From Pyrrhoderma lamaoense (Eukaryota; Basidiomycota; Agaricomycetes; Hymenochaetales; Hymenochaetaceae), in assembly GCA_002794735.1 (NCBI GenBank), contig NBAZ01000011.1, positions 310,001 to 374,000 on the forward strand: a DNA stretch of 64,000 bases. The letters run 5' to 3'. Both the position numbers and the translations under genes were made by a program. The notes beneath the pieces are model-generated. The model was not told where the DNA came from. It saw only the letters and a list, made by a program, of their open reading frames with translations, and searched no databases. Of the stretch, positions 25,551 through 35,946 are shown piece after piece (the stretch's first letter is position 1; each line of letters opens with the position of its first letter).

Positions 25551-28249
25551 TTACGATTTTTTGATTAGCTTTTGGAGACCAAAGAATCGACCACGAGCTT
25601 CCTTTGCGGCGACGTGACGGCGAGTAATCTCCTCTACCTCTTCATCCGACAAGCGGTCACCGAGGGAGTACCAAGTGACGGTGATCATTCCGATGACAGC
25701 TGCAATGATACAGCTTGTTAGGACACCAATACCCCGTGAGTGCCATCCGTTGTTTTGAAGATCAGGACCAAGAGTGAGGCCGGTCAAGTCTGTTGTGCTG
25801 TTGAGACCTGCTGCATTACCAGTCGTGGGTTGACCAAGCGCGGCACATTGGTCATACATGAACTGTGGAACCTTCCCTTCCGACGCGGCGGCGGCCATTT
25901 GATCCGGAGCGACGACTAGCGTGATAGCAAGTCCGACTTCAAGATGCCACTCAATATGACCTTTATATTAGAATAATTAATTTTTTAAAAGAAGAACGAC
26001 GAAGTATATATCGTTTGTGAAGGAGAAACAAGAACACAACGTAATGAAAAGGAGGGGTTAGACAGGTGTTCAAGATGAGGTAAATGGAAGGTAAGACGCA
26101 CAATGGAAGAACCATGCACCGGGGTTATCGGTCTGGAAACGAATGGTTGCACTTCCTCCCGACTCGACATGGACGGTATCACGACGAACGGGATTCGATT
26201 GACCTTCTACAATCGGTGGGTTTAGAGTTGGATCATCTGAAGTGTAATCAGTCGCACGACCAACGAGCTGGAACTTGTGACCGTGTAAATGGCTATAAGT
26301 TGAAAAAAAAAATATTAGGGGAAAAAAACCTCCACCAAATTTCTTATTCTTTATCATCAGACTTACAAAGGGTGCTTCCCAGCATCACTGTTCATGATAA
26401 TAATTTCTGCACTCTGATTGGCATCGAGGACGAAATTCCAGGGACCGTAAGCTCCAGCAACTTCTGAAGCGCCACTTCCTGCTACCTCGTCAAGGCTGAA
26501 AGCACTGAACACGGTTGCGACGTTGGGAGTGTTATATGTCGTTGAGTTGAAGTAAGCATGGTTAGTGCCGTCTGTTGCTGTATCAAAGACTACAACAAGA
26601 GGGATTGTGACTGCTGGTGCATCGTATTGCTCAATAGCAGGAATCGGGACGAGAGCCGTATCATTCGTGACTGTATACTCATCTACGGTTTGTGGATCGC
26701 TGAGGGTGAAAGAATCAGAGTATATGATTTGGGAAGTGGCGTCTATGGAAATATGATATCAGAAAAATATGACATAAGAGTCAAGAAAAATCAAATCTTA
26801 CTAGGGTTGAGGTCATCAGGAACTGTATCAAACATGTCGGTGTCCATGTTTGCATGAATAGCATAGTTCGCAGATGAATCATTCAGAGCAGTAACAAGGA
26901 CACTATATCTCTGTGCTACGGCGAGTGAAATCATATCTACTGACGCTTCCTCTGTATCAGTCTGCACAAACGATTAGCACCAAATTTCCACATCTTTATA
27001 TCATCTTAAGAGTACATACACCATCAACTTCAATAATACGCATCTCATGTCCCTCAATCCAAAAGTAGAACATAGCGAAAGCTGCAGTATTCACAACTCG
27101 CAGACGATATGTTTTACCTGCTTCGAACGGCAAGGATGCATTGCTATTGTATCCATCAAGGTATGTTCCATTCTGAGCGAAGTACATCAAAGGAGCTTGG
27201 GGGACTGGTTCGGCACCTCCAGGGTTCGCAATACTAATGAATTCATCAATCAATACGGAATGTTCGTCATGATACCAGTCTCCTAAGACTACAGTAAACC
27301 TATTTAAAGTAATGCCGTTAGTATTGCCTATAATGCATATAATTCAATCATCCATACTCTTCATCATATTCATGAGCTTCAGTTTCAGGTTGAATGACAA
27401 AAGGTGCTCGTAAACCATCGACATAGTGACCCTAGATATCAAGATAGGGTCAGTCGAAACAGTCGTCCATATTTAGATTCATTCAAAATGAGATAAAGAT
27501 ATAATTAGAATCATAGTAAACGTGACGTGACAAAGTCCGTTACTCGACGTATATAGAAAAAAGGCGTTTCGCGCGCTTAAAATAAGCGAATAGGAAAATG
27601 TATTTACTTACCTGGTCATGAGCATGGATCCAATATGTTCCCCATTGTTCGGAGACATTGATAGGGACAATATAAGTGAATGTATCACCAGGAGGGATAC
27701 CGCTGTTTGTGTGGAATTTCAAATTAGTAGTGAATTTAAGGAGTTCCGAAAATCAATGTAATCTAGACGCCATCCACTTTGGGGAAGTTGTAGATAAAGT
27801 AGGTATCATGAAAACGGATATGAATTGGCATCCAGAAAGGAAAGGAGATAGATAGGAAGGATAGGGGAGAACTCACCACTGAGATACTCCCACAGCCCCA
27901 TCATACCAGCTCATGTTATTAAAGAACATGCCATGGTGATGCAGAGATGTGTGTTCGGACAGAGAATTAGTGGCATGTAAATATAATGTATCGTTCGCGC
28001 TGACAACAACTGGTGGTGGCCTAGAGGAATTTAAAAAAAAGACTCCTGAGCAAAAAAAAAATCAAATTTCGGTGTTCAGAGATTGCCTTACGGCCAAGAA
28101 CCATTCACGCCAATCGCGCGACGGCTGAAGAGACCGTCAGGATTAACATCCTCAACGTAGGTAATGTTCCACCAGATCTCTGTCAACCCTGCATGTACGG
28201 CAGGGAACACTGCGAGAAATGCGACGGCAATGCTATATAGTGGGTGCAT
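25551..28249 (-). CDS. FET3: Fet3-type multicopper ferroxidase
   Basis: Membrane-anchored multicopper oxidase that oxidises Fe(II) to Fe(III) for the partner permease. The start at 28249 gives a signal peptide (MHPLYSIAVAFLAVFPAVHA) and the family opening LTEIWWNITYVEDVNPDG. Copper ligands are visible in order: LHHHGMFFNN, WIHAHDQ, and NPGAWFFHC followed after an intron by HIEWHLEVGLA. The cupredoxin-2 region reads GDWYHDEHSVLIDEF, and IEGHEMRIIEVDG is also typical. A C-terminal helix (GVLTSCIIAAVIGMITVTWY) with a short basic tail marks it as Fet3-like rather than a secreted laccase. It has many introns and no frame break in the parts assembled. FTR1 lies upstream on the same strand. Confidence 0.92.
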
Positions 28250-28356
28250 ATTTGCACTCCCTCAGTGAGCCCAGGGAAGGAGAAGGGAAAGGGGGAGAGA
28301 GAGGGAGAAGTACCGATGACAGCACTGAGATGGCTGGTAGTTAGCGTATTTGTGTG

Positions 28357-28365
28357 TTATCTGAT
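28357..28365 (-). promoter_or_regulatory. Iron-repressor (SRE-type GATA) site in the FET3 promoter
   Basis: TTATCTGAT on the plus strand, that is ATCAGATAA on the coding strand, an exact match to ATCWGATAA, the site bound by fungal iron-sensing GATA repressors (Urbs1/SreA/Sre1 type). It is 108 bases upstream of the FET3 start. Confidence 0.65.
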
Positions 28366-28540
28366 ACATGGCAAGGACCCGAGATCTAAGATTTGAGCCG
28401 GGTTTTAGGACCTTCTGAGTGACCAGGTGGGTTTCGGATTCTCAAATTTTAACGAAGCATTCCGAGGAAGACCGGCTCCTCATGGGTACGCTTTGAAAGA
28501 GGTACGCATGCAAAGAAAAAAAATAGAGACCCTTATCTCA

Positions 28541-28549
28541 ATCAGATAA
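28541..28549 (+). promoter_or_regulatory. Second iron-repressor GATA site upstream of FET3
   Basis: ATCAGATAA, an exact consensus match 292 bases upstream of the FET3 start codon. An adjacent TTATCT half-site precedes it. Confidence 0.6.
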
Positions 28550-29002
28550 AATGCTATTATTATCGTCCTGAGCACTCGATCGGAACCCGGTGAAGATGCA
28601 TGTACCACAGGCTAGAATTACCCCGATCACATTTCATTCCGCTCTTGAGCCAATTGCGCCCTTTCAACGTTTACTATAATTATACTTATTTATTACTTGC
28701 TTTCTTTTGCCTCATCTATTTTCCACAAGGTCGACTCAGTGCACAGATATTTCATTCATAACATAAGATGATCAAGATGTCACATGGAAAGGAAGACTAC
28801 AAATTCATACACTAAACTATTAGTGTTATACTCATTCACATACAATTCATATACTGATACCAAAGAACTTCCAAAAACTGAAACTACTAAAATATATGTC
28901 AACAGGTGACCCGAACACCGTCTTACTTCTTTACTGATTTTTAAATAAACCGTGGGGGTCCCCAATACCAAAGCAAGGTTTAGAGGAGCTGGTTTGGGGT
29001 AG

Positions 29003-30498
29003 TTAACGCGGGAGTTCTCCAATAACCATCTGCTCCTCACTACCCGAGGTTTTAGCGTTTTGATCAATAGCTGCGGCTTCCCTAGCCTCCTTTGTTTCAC
29101 GACGTCTGCGTCCAGCAGCACTCTCGAAGCCAAATATCTTGGTACGACCTTCGGAGTACTTCATATACACGAGAATCGCAGCGGCTGTCAGCCAGTAGAA
29201 GATGTATGAAAGCACTGTGCCAACTAGAAGCAGATGGTTGCTTAGTTGATGTGCTGTCTCATGTGAGAAAACGCTTACCAGAACCAGTGTTATCCCAACC
29301 AAAGAGTGCATTGAAGATACCCCAGCCGGAACCGTCCGTGTTATTTTCGGGGTTACAGCAATCCAAGTGCCAGATGGCACCACGGACATCATAACTTCCG
29401 GGACCATCCCCTCCCGCATCATCAACATCTTGACCTAATAAGTTGTTGAATGCGTTTCGCTGGAAGTCACCAACGGCCTTTGAGAACAGACCAGCACCGA
29501 TAAGCAATAAGAAATTAGTCATTGCAATGAGGAAAGTTGTGAGTGTTGCACGGGATGCGAAAGCATAGATGAGGAAACCGCAAATGAGACCACAAATGAG
29601 ACCGACTACGAATCTCAAATTTAGTACTATAACTCCAATATGAAAAAAAATGCTTTTACCGATAGCAGCAATCGGGATAGACTTCGCGGACTGTCCAAGA
29701 GAAACACCACCGACGAATACGACTGCTTCCAAACCTTCTCTCAAGACGGTGATAAGAGGGAGACCAAACAGGATGAAACGCCCTGCACGTCCACTGCGGT
29801 CCGCCCGATCAAAAGCACGCTGAAGCTTAACTTTCCATTTCGCCCTAGCTCTGTCCAATTTCAACATAGTCAAAGCCATAGGCATGATAATAAGAGAAGC
29901 AATAAGCGAGAAGACTCCCTCCCACAACTCCTCGGTGCTCGACCATAAATCTAATCAGATAAAACTGTCAATTTCATCATTGCTTTCGTTATTATCAGAT
30001 AATACTGACCAGATGCTTGAGTGAACCAAACGGCAATGAAAGCAGCTCTAAGACATGCATAAAGTTGTTAACTTGATGATAATCATAGAGTTCAAATAAG
30101 AACCAACCCGATAGCAAGAGCAATGAGAAGACCAAGACCAGCACCCAAAAAGATCTGAAAGAAATAAAAGTTCAATGAAATGAGACCTTTAGACAATCAG
30201 GTAACGACAAACTGACTTGGATGCGCAATTTTTTAATTAGTTTATCGGCGTCAATTTCAGCCGTTTCGTTAGCTAGAGACACAGTATTCTCAGGCAGAGA
30301 GTTTCCGTTTTCGTCATTTTTCTCTGGATCTTGGTCTAAATGATTTGGATCACGCCAATCGTGTACGAAGAGTCCATCTTTCTGGACACGCGGTCGAGTG
30401 ATCTGTTCTACGAGACCAAGGAGGACGGAGACAATGATGGCCGCCTCGAGCGTCTCACGAAAGACAATGAAGAAAATGGGCACCGAGAAAAGAGCCAT
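29003..30498 (-). CDS. FTR1: Ftr1-type high-affinity iron permease
   Basis: Plasma-membrane Fe(III) permease that works as a complex with the Fet3-type ferroxidase. The start at 30498 gives MALFSVPIFFIVFRETLEAA; the RETLE iron motif is at residues 14-18, and the second, REGLE, lies in LITVLREGLEAVVFVGG. Seven membrane helices fit: IFLGAGLGLLIALAIG, AAFIAVWFTQA, LIASLIIMPMALTML, LICGLICGFLIYAF, FLIAMTNFLLLIGAGLF and YIFYWLTAAAILVYM are visible besides the first. An extracellular loop carries WHLDCCNPENN. The tail is Arg/Glu-rich (GRRRRETKEAREAAA). About six introns, no frame break seen. It is transcribed toward FET3 on the same strand with separate promoters. Confidence 0.93.
29954..30002. promoter_or_regulatory. 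Two GATA-type iron sites inside an FTR1 intron
   Basis: ATCAGATAA at 29954-29962, and a palindromic TTATCAGATAA at 29992-30002 that matches the consensus on both strands. Both fall in non-coding sequence between FTR1 exons. Function at an intronic position is only inferred. Confidence 0.4.
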
Positions 30499-30636
30499 GA
30501 CACTCTTCCTTAGCTAAGTTGGTCAAGGGAAGAAGAGAGGGTCGATGAGAGGACACGGAGGAGGGGGAGTTGAGATTAGACACAACGAAATGCCTCACGA
30601 AGAGGAAGAGCGAAGTCCCGTCCAACCAGGAGAGCT

Positions 30637-30645
30637 TTATCAGAT
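30637..30645 (-). promoter_or_regulatory. Iron-repressor GATA site in the FTR1 promoter
   Basis: TTATCAGAT on plus (ATCTGATAA on minus), exact match to ATCWGATAA, 139 bases upstream of the FTR1 start codon. Confidence 0.62.
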
Positions 30646-30741
30646 AGTTTAAGTCCGGAAAAGTCGAGCCCAGGCTTTTCCCGTAACTTATGAGCCGATG
30701 GGACTGCCCAAGTTTACCGAACGTATCAGATCGCAAAACAG

Positions 30742-30750
30742 ATCTGATAA
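30742..30750 (+). promoter_or_regulatory. Second iron-repressor GATA site upstream of FTR1
   Basis: ATCTGATAA, exact consensus match, 244 bases upstream of the FTR1 start codon. A further GATC/GATA-rich patch surrounds it. Confidence 0.6.
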
Positions 30751-30914
30751 GATCAACCCGAAACCGCCGTCAAGCAAACACGACCCGTGTATATTTTTAG
30801 CGTATTAGAGTTCATAGCTTTTCATTCCTTTTTCCGAATATCGCGCGTCCGAAACTGTGGTCCGCGCTGGCAATCCTGGGACATCCAAAATACCCTCAGA
30901 AAAAGAAGAGTTCC

Positions 30915-30936
30915 GTTGCATATGCGCATATGCAAC
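30915..30936. repeat. Perfect 22-base palindrome
   Basis: Two 11-base halves, GTTGCATATGC and its exact reverse complement, abut without a spacer. It lies 417 bases upstream of FTR1. It could be a dimeric factor site or a chance palindrome. Confidence 0.55.
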
Positions 30937-32850
30937 TTTTACAACCCGTCCATGTGTCTTAACTGACTTTAGTTCACCCATATCACAATCCGCGCCCCGT
31001 TACATATGGTAAAGTGCAAAAAAAATCGGAGTGGACGGGTTCAGAGTGGGTTGTTGACTTTCTGGTTTATTGAGTTGGCGCGTAAATAATAAGTAATTAA
31101 TTATAAATTTTTTCAAAGAGATTTCCTTCTTCGTTCTTTGTCAGTCGTGTTTTACTTCCCACAAATCCCTGATACCTGTTCTCCCCCTTCCTCCTCTTCC
31201 TCGGCCGACATCTCGGAAACGACACATATCTTAAGTGCCTGACTTTGAACTGAAGTAGTAATCATGAGAAAGGTCCCCTATGTTCATATACATATCCAGT
31301 CAAATTCATGAAGGAGAAAAAAAATTGAGTCAAAAATCTTGTGCCTCGCACTAAAATCTGAGCGGGTAACACTCTCCCGTAAAAAATGGGATGAATTCAA
31401 AGCGGGATCTTTAGGAATGGGATGGAAGGGATGCTTTGCCATTAAGTTTACTAAATCAATCTTGACTGACATTTTGCATTTAGCTCCTAGGGCATGTGGT
31501 CTGATTCTATTTATTTGTTGAACTTCGTTATCTACCAGACGCTAGACATAGTAAGTGGATGATTGCGGGCCCTTCTATCATCAGATGAATTCCGAAAAAC
31601 ATTATTCTTCGAAGACACTTATGAGAAAAAACGTCCTTGCTGAGTCTGGTTGAGGCTGTTTTTATTGCTTCCTTCGCAAGCGAAGTTGTGGATTTTGAGG
31701 CAGGCCGAAGCTTATTTATAGATATCAAGAGGCGATTAGCTATATGTCACTATAGAGATGATCACAAGGAAGGAAAAATAAAGTTTTTTGTTTGCATATA
31801 TTTATACACCACGGAGGCTTTGATATCTAACTAAAATTGCATTGCATTGTGATAAGATAACGAAGAAAGGGCTTAGATTATCTTTTAATATATCTGTAGC
31901 ATTTCCTGGTGTCCAAATATAGACTCACGACGCCTTTTCTATGCTTCTAGACTTGATAACGTTAGTAATGTATGTAGATAATATGCGAAAATTTTTCATT
32001 ATATAGACGACTAAAAGAAGAGTAAAACACAATGGTTTGTAAGTAGAACTTGACTAGGCATGCTTTACTGAGAATCCTCGTAATACATGTGCATACATAA
32101 GCTCTGTGTCCACGCCGTTGACCACGAACTTACGGTGATTTTTGATAATCAACCTGCAATTATATACCGTTCTGACAAGAATCTCCAGAAATAGATTATA
32201 GGATTGTATCTCAGCTATAACACCAGTTATATGCATAATGTAACGTGAGAGTGTTTCCACAAGAGAAAAAGATATAGAAGTCCCCAGAGAAAACCGAAGA
32301 AAAGCGACCGTGAAAGCAAGACAGATAAAGCTACAATCTTAAGAACTATCAAATAAAGAAAGAGACTAAGGAAGGTACAAACAAAGCAGTTAGCAGTAAG
32401 AGAGATGAAAACCAGAAGGTATAGAACAGTCCTTAGCACTCTCGAAAAAAAGAGTGGAAATGTGGTACATTGAAAGAGTATGTCAGAAGAAAGTTCAATG
32501 CAATTGAATTTGAATAAACACCAGTGATATCTGAAAGAAAGACATGAACATGAGAAAAGAATTTATTCGCTCTAGACTGAGTAGGGGGCGATATTGATTT
32601 TGAGCATCGAGCTCGGACCAGGACACGGATGGACTGCCAGAATGAGTGAGCGAAAGGAAGCTAACGAGGATTAACGTTGCTTTTGGGCTTATAAGAAAAG
32701 GTGTGGATCAATGCCTATGTCAACCCCATGGTGGGATTGTATGGGTGCTGCTATGGCTTTGAAGTAGGGCTCGCGTCATGGGTTGCCTCATAATAGATTC
32801 ATGAGGTGAAGAGGATGCCGTTGGATGAAGCTGAGAAGCGCATATAGTGA
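30937..32850. other. Gene-free stretch
   Basis: No coding signature found on either strand over nearly 2 kb between FTR1 and the tetraspanin. Frames at 31284-31834 and 32054-32439 are of low complexity and lack start context or homology I recognise. Confidence 0.45.
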
Positions 32851-33848
32851 CTATACGTGTGGTACCTGTGGAGTAATCCTTAATCTTCCTTGCCGAATAT
32901 CAATAAGGCGGTATCGGTTAAGTATCTTGATCTATGTAAAGTAGGTCAGCAACCCTAATACCAATTGTGATTCGGAGAAATTGTGCTTACTTCGGCTATA
33001 ATACAGAGAGTGCAAAGCCAAAATAGGGCTATGACACCAGTAGAAGCGAAAACACACCTAAGAAAATGCAATGAACGTAGTTTGTGAATAAGTGATAAAA
33101 AGGCATTGAACGAATTCACGTACAAAAGAAGGTACTTACGTAAATAAGTGATTGAGAATTTTGTCTGCATAGTCTTGTATTGCATCTACACAGACGTCTG
33201 TAGAGCTAGGGTCTGAGCTGCACGTATAGTATCCGCAACAGTTGAACTGAAAAATGAGAGAAGAGAGGGAGAAGGTTTCATTCATTTTTTAAGTGCCGGA
33301 TGAAAACATGAGCAAATAATGCCAAGACGAACTCACATAATCTTCAAGCATGGATCTGAAACTCGAGCTACCATTATTCCAATACACCTCAAACAGAGCT
33401 CGCTCACGAAGAGTTCTAAACCATATCGTCACACCTACAGACACCGCAGTGAGCTCGTCAAGTATCAGAACATAACTTAATATGTCCAAGGGTAATGTCG
33501 AAAACGGACGTGTCGGTGAGAGAGTGAAGATATGAAGAAGCCCGGGGATAGAAAGCAGGAACGTGGATATGAACAAGCATCCCACTAGGAGGACTCCTGG
33601 GAGTAGGTCATCAGCGAGCACCATGTGGTGGATCTGCCCAGATTGGATCCACATCAACGAAAATGCTGATAGTGCGAGCCCAATAGCCACCATCAGTAAT
33701 CCAAGAGCAGCATAAAGGTACGTGACGGGTTTAGAGACTCCATAAACTGGTCTGCCAATGGGTGGTCCGAGGGGGAAGTAACACTGTCGTCTACTGAGAA
33801 ACGATAAAACGTTCTCTTTGTATCCATAAACTAAGCAGTCCGTTGATT
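32851..33848 (-). CDS. Tetraspanin-family membrane protein
   Basis: Four-helix membrane protein expected to organise plasma-membrane or vesicle microdomains. Visible pieces: VTYLYAALGLLMVAIGLALS (helix 1), a second and third hydrophobic stretch (LLPGVLLVGCLFISTFLLSI; LPLDILSYVLILDELTAVSV), then the large loop with SMLEDY joined by an intron to FNCCGYYTCSSDP and TDVCVDAI, giving the Cys-Cys-Gly hallmark and further cysteines. Helix 4 reads CVFASTGVIALFWLCTLCII. The last exon gives a basic tail LNRYRLIDIRQGRLRITPQ and a stop at 32851. The start is unresolved: reading upstream gives YKENVLSFLSRRQCYFPLG, but no ATG lies in that frame before a stop, so an upstream exon or a missing base is likely. 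Confidence 0.72.
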
Positions 33849-34978
33849 ATACTTAGTGTGGGATTAGCGAGTGTGAGTGAAGGAAGGAATGTCTAGCGGA
33901 AATTTAATTATCATTAGCTTCCATTTGGGCCTAATGAAATATCGAGAAAGAAATAAAGGACGCACGTTCAGTAGAGATTGTATCGCGAAGGTTCAAAGTC
34001 CATAGGGGATGAGGACCGTAGCCAAGAAAGTGAAGAAAGTTGTAGAGAATCACAATGGAACAAGAGGCAAGATATTTATTAACAGACGATTTAACCGTCA
34101 GGGGTAACATAAATGCCGGTTTTGCGTCCGCAAGTACAAGCAAGATTGCTTTGGTTCCGGAGCTTTCCATTAGTCGACATTGTAGACGTCTGTACTAGCA
34201 ACTGGTTGACGGACATTCTTCTCAAATTCGATGAAAAGTTGAATTCCATAATGCTGGATGTGTAAAAATGCAATTAGCCGGATCGTAGTCGAAGGCTAGT
34301 TACCGAAAGCCATCCGAAGTAAGTTAAGGTACTTACGGTGGATAAATATTTTTCATAACTAATAGACAAGCCATGATCAGTAGTAGAAAGGCAAAGAATA
34401 AAATAAGGCTTTCTATGAGTGACCTCTACCGGAAAAGCCGTTCCGATGACAATTCCGACTATGGCAACCCGTTCTCAATAGGCACTACATCTTGTCTTAT
34501 AAAACCTATCCGAGTACTGTCCACAAGCAGAGATACGATACGATTTACACTATCCGTACAAAATTCGGAGTTGACCTGCGGCGGCCTTGAGATAGAGGGA
34601 TTCGTAGCTTAAGGAGAGTCTTCGGAAGTATGTAATATACAATTGATATATTTTAATGAGAGATAATATACATGTGGAAAATTTTTAACGATTTTACTAG
34701 TAATCACGTACGTACATGTTCATATACATGTACATTGTATAGCTTATACAGGCAAATATATGCAGTCTCCAGGTCCCGCTTATTATACAACACAGTCCGC
34801 AAAAATGCACTTATAATGAGGAAAATATGAATAGTCTGGAGGCGAATAAGATATATGCACTTACAAAGTAACACAATGGCATACACGTCAAAGGGAAAAC
34901 ACCCCGATCCATAAGTTATATCAAGACAATCAAGTTCCCAATACCCCGTTCGAGTTTGTCCAAGTTTCTCTACTGAGA
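33849..34978. other. Intergenic region with unassigned frames
   Basis: Short frames on both strands (about 33931-34273 on minus, 34373-34612 on plus) show no recognisable domain. A decayed or very small gene cannot be excluded, but nothing supports one. Confidence 0.35.
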
Positions 34979-35946
34979 TCACTCTTGTATGAGCAGTCGT
35001 TCTTCGTCCCAAAGCTGACACTGGCAGGTCTTCCAGCGAGCTGCACATAGATAACAGAATTCGGCTTTGCAATGGCAGGTCATATGGTAACACCCGAAGT
35101 CAAGTTCTACAAGCTGTCTACAATCCAAACACCTCTGCCAACCCTTTCTTTTCCAATTCCTAGCACCTCTTGTGAAGCATCATCATCCTTGCAAGGAACG
35201 TTCTTCTCGTGGCCAGGCTCACAACATAAGGAACATGTCATAGTTTGACATTTTGGACAAGCCGTCTGGGATGCAGTGTCCCCTCTAGGTCCTAAGAAGT
35301 GGCTACATGATTTGTTCGAGCAATAAAGCCGTAGCGGTGTTGATAACTCAGTAGATATTTCCTCAAAACGCTTGATAGATTCTGAGTCCAAGTACTCTCG
35401 AGCTTGATCCAGAGGGACTTCCTTCTCGCAACATCGAGGAGGGAAAGTGAGAGTGTCCGCAATAGATATTTTGAAGAGATCGATGAGACAGTCTATGTCG
35501 TAATCATGATCACAAGCCAGGTGTATGACCTTCCCTTGTATATCTTCCATACATGCTGTGCATACAACTTTTTTCCTATAATTAGTCTTGTAAGTAAGCT
35601 CTCTTCTATAAGATAAATGAGAACCTGATCGCTACCTTTCTAATTTTTCGCTCGACTTATTTTGATCTGTGGATTCGAGGCTAATTTTTTTCTCGAACTG
35701 GGCAAGAACCTCGTCAACATCACTATCATTCAAATCTTGCAACTTTAGAGCTAACGCATAGTCACTGAAGGATCCGAGTGTCTGAATCGCATCTTTGGTA
35801 AAAAGATCCAAGGCAATATCCTCGTCAGTCCTCTCTGTATCTGCACCCTTGCCACGTTGCTTGAGGAACTCAGCGTCTTCCAGTCCAAACCGATAAAAAG
35901 TATCTGCTAATAGTTGAGTATCGAAGTCTTCGTCAAATTCGGTCAT
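34979..35946 (-). CDS. RBR (RING-IBR-RING) E3 ubiquitin ligase, one frame loss
   Basis: Expected to transfer ubiquitin through a RING/HECT hybrid mechanism. The start at 35946 gives an acidic, helical N-terminus (MTEFDEDFDTQLLADTFYRF) rich in Asp/Glu. After an intron, RING1 begins VVCTACMEDIQGKVIHLACD-HDYDIDC. The IBR reads LYCSNKSCSHFLGP and CPKCQTMTCSLCCEPGHE. RING2 reads RCLDCRQLVELDFGCYHMTC and CKAEFCYLCAARWKTCQC; the Cys after His-Met-Thr is the expected catalytic one. Between IBR and RING2, near 35145, one base appears missing: GKE-K-GWQRC needs one more A in an AAA run (minus strand). As written the frame would end early at 35107 without RING2. The protein then stops at LLIQE (34979), shorter than many relatives. 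Confidence 0.8.

Noticed and set aside
28780..29133. 117-codon minus-strand frame overlapping the FTR1 3' end
   Set aside because: It overlaps the FTR1 C-terminal exon on the same strand in another frame and shows no family signature.
34373..34612. 79-codon plus-strand frame between tetraspanin and RBR ligase
   Set aside because: Basic and Ser-rich but no recognisable domain or gene structure.
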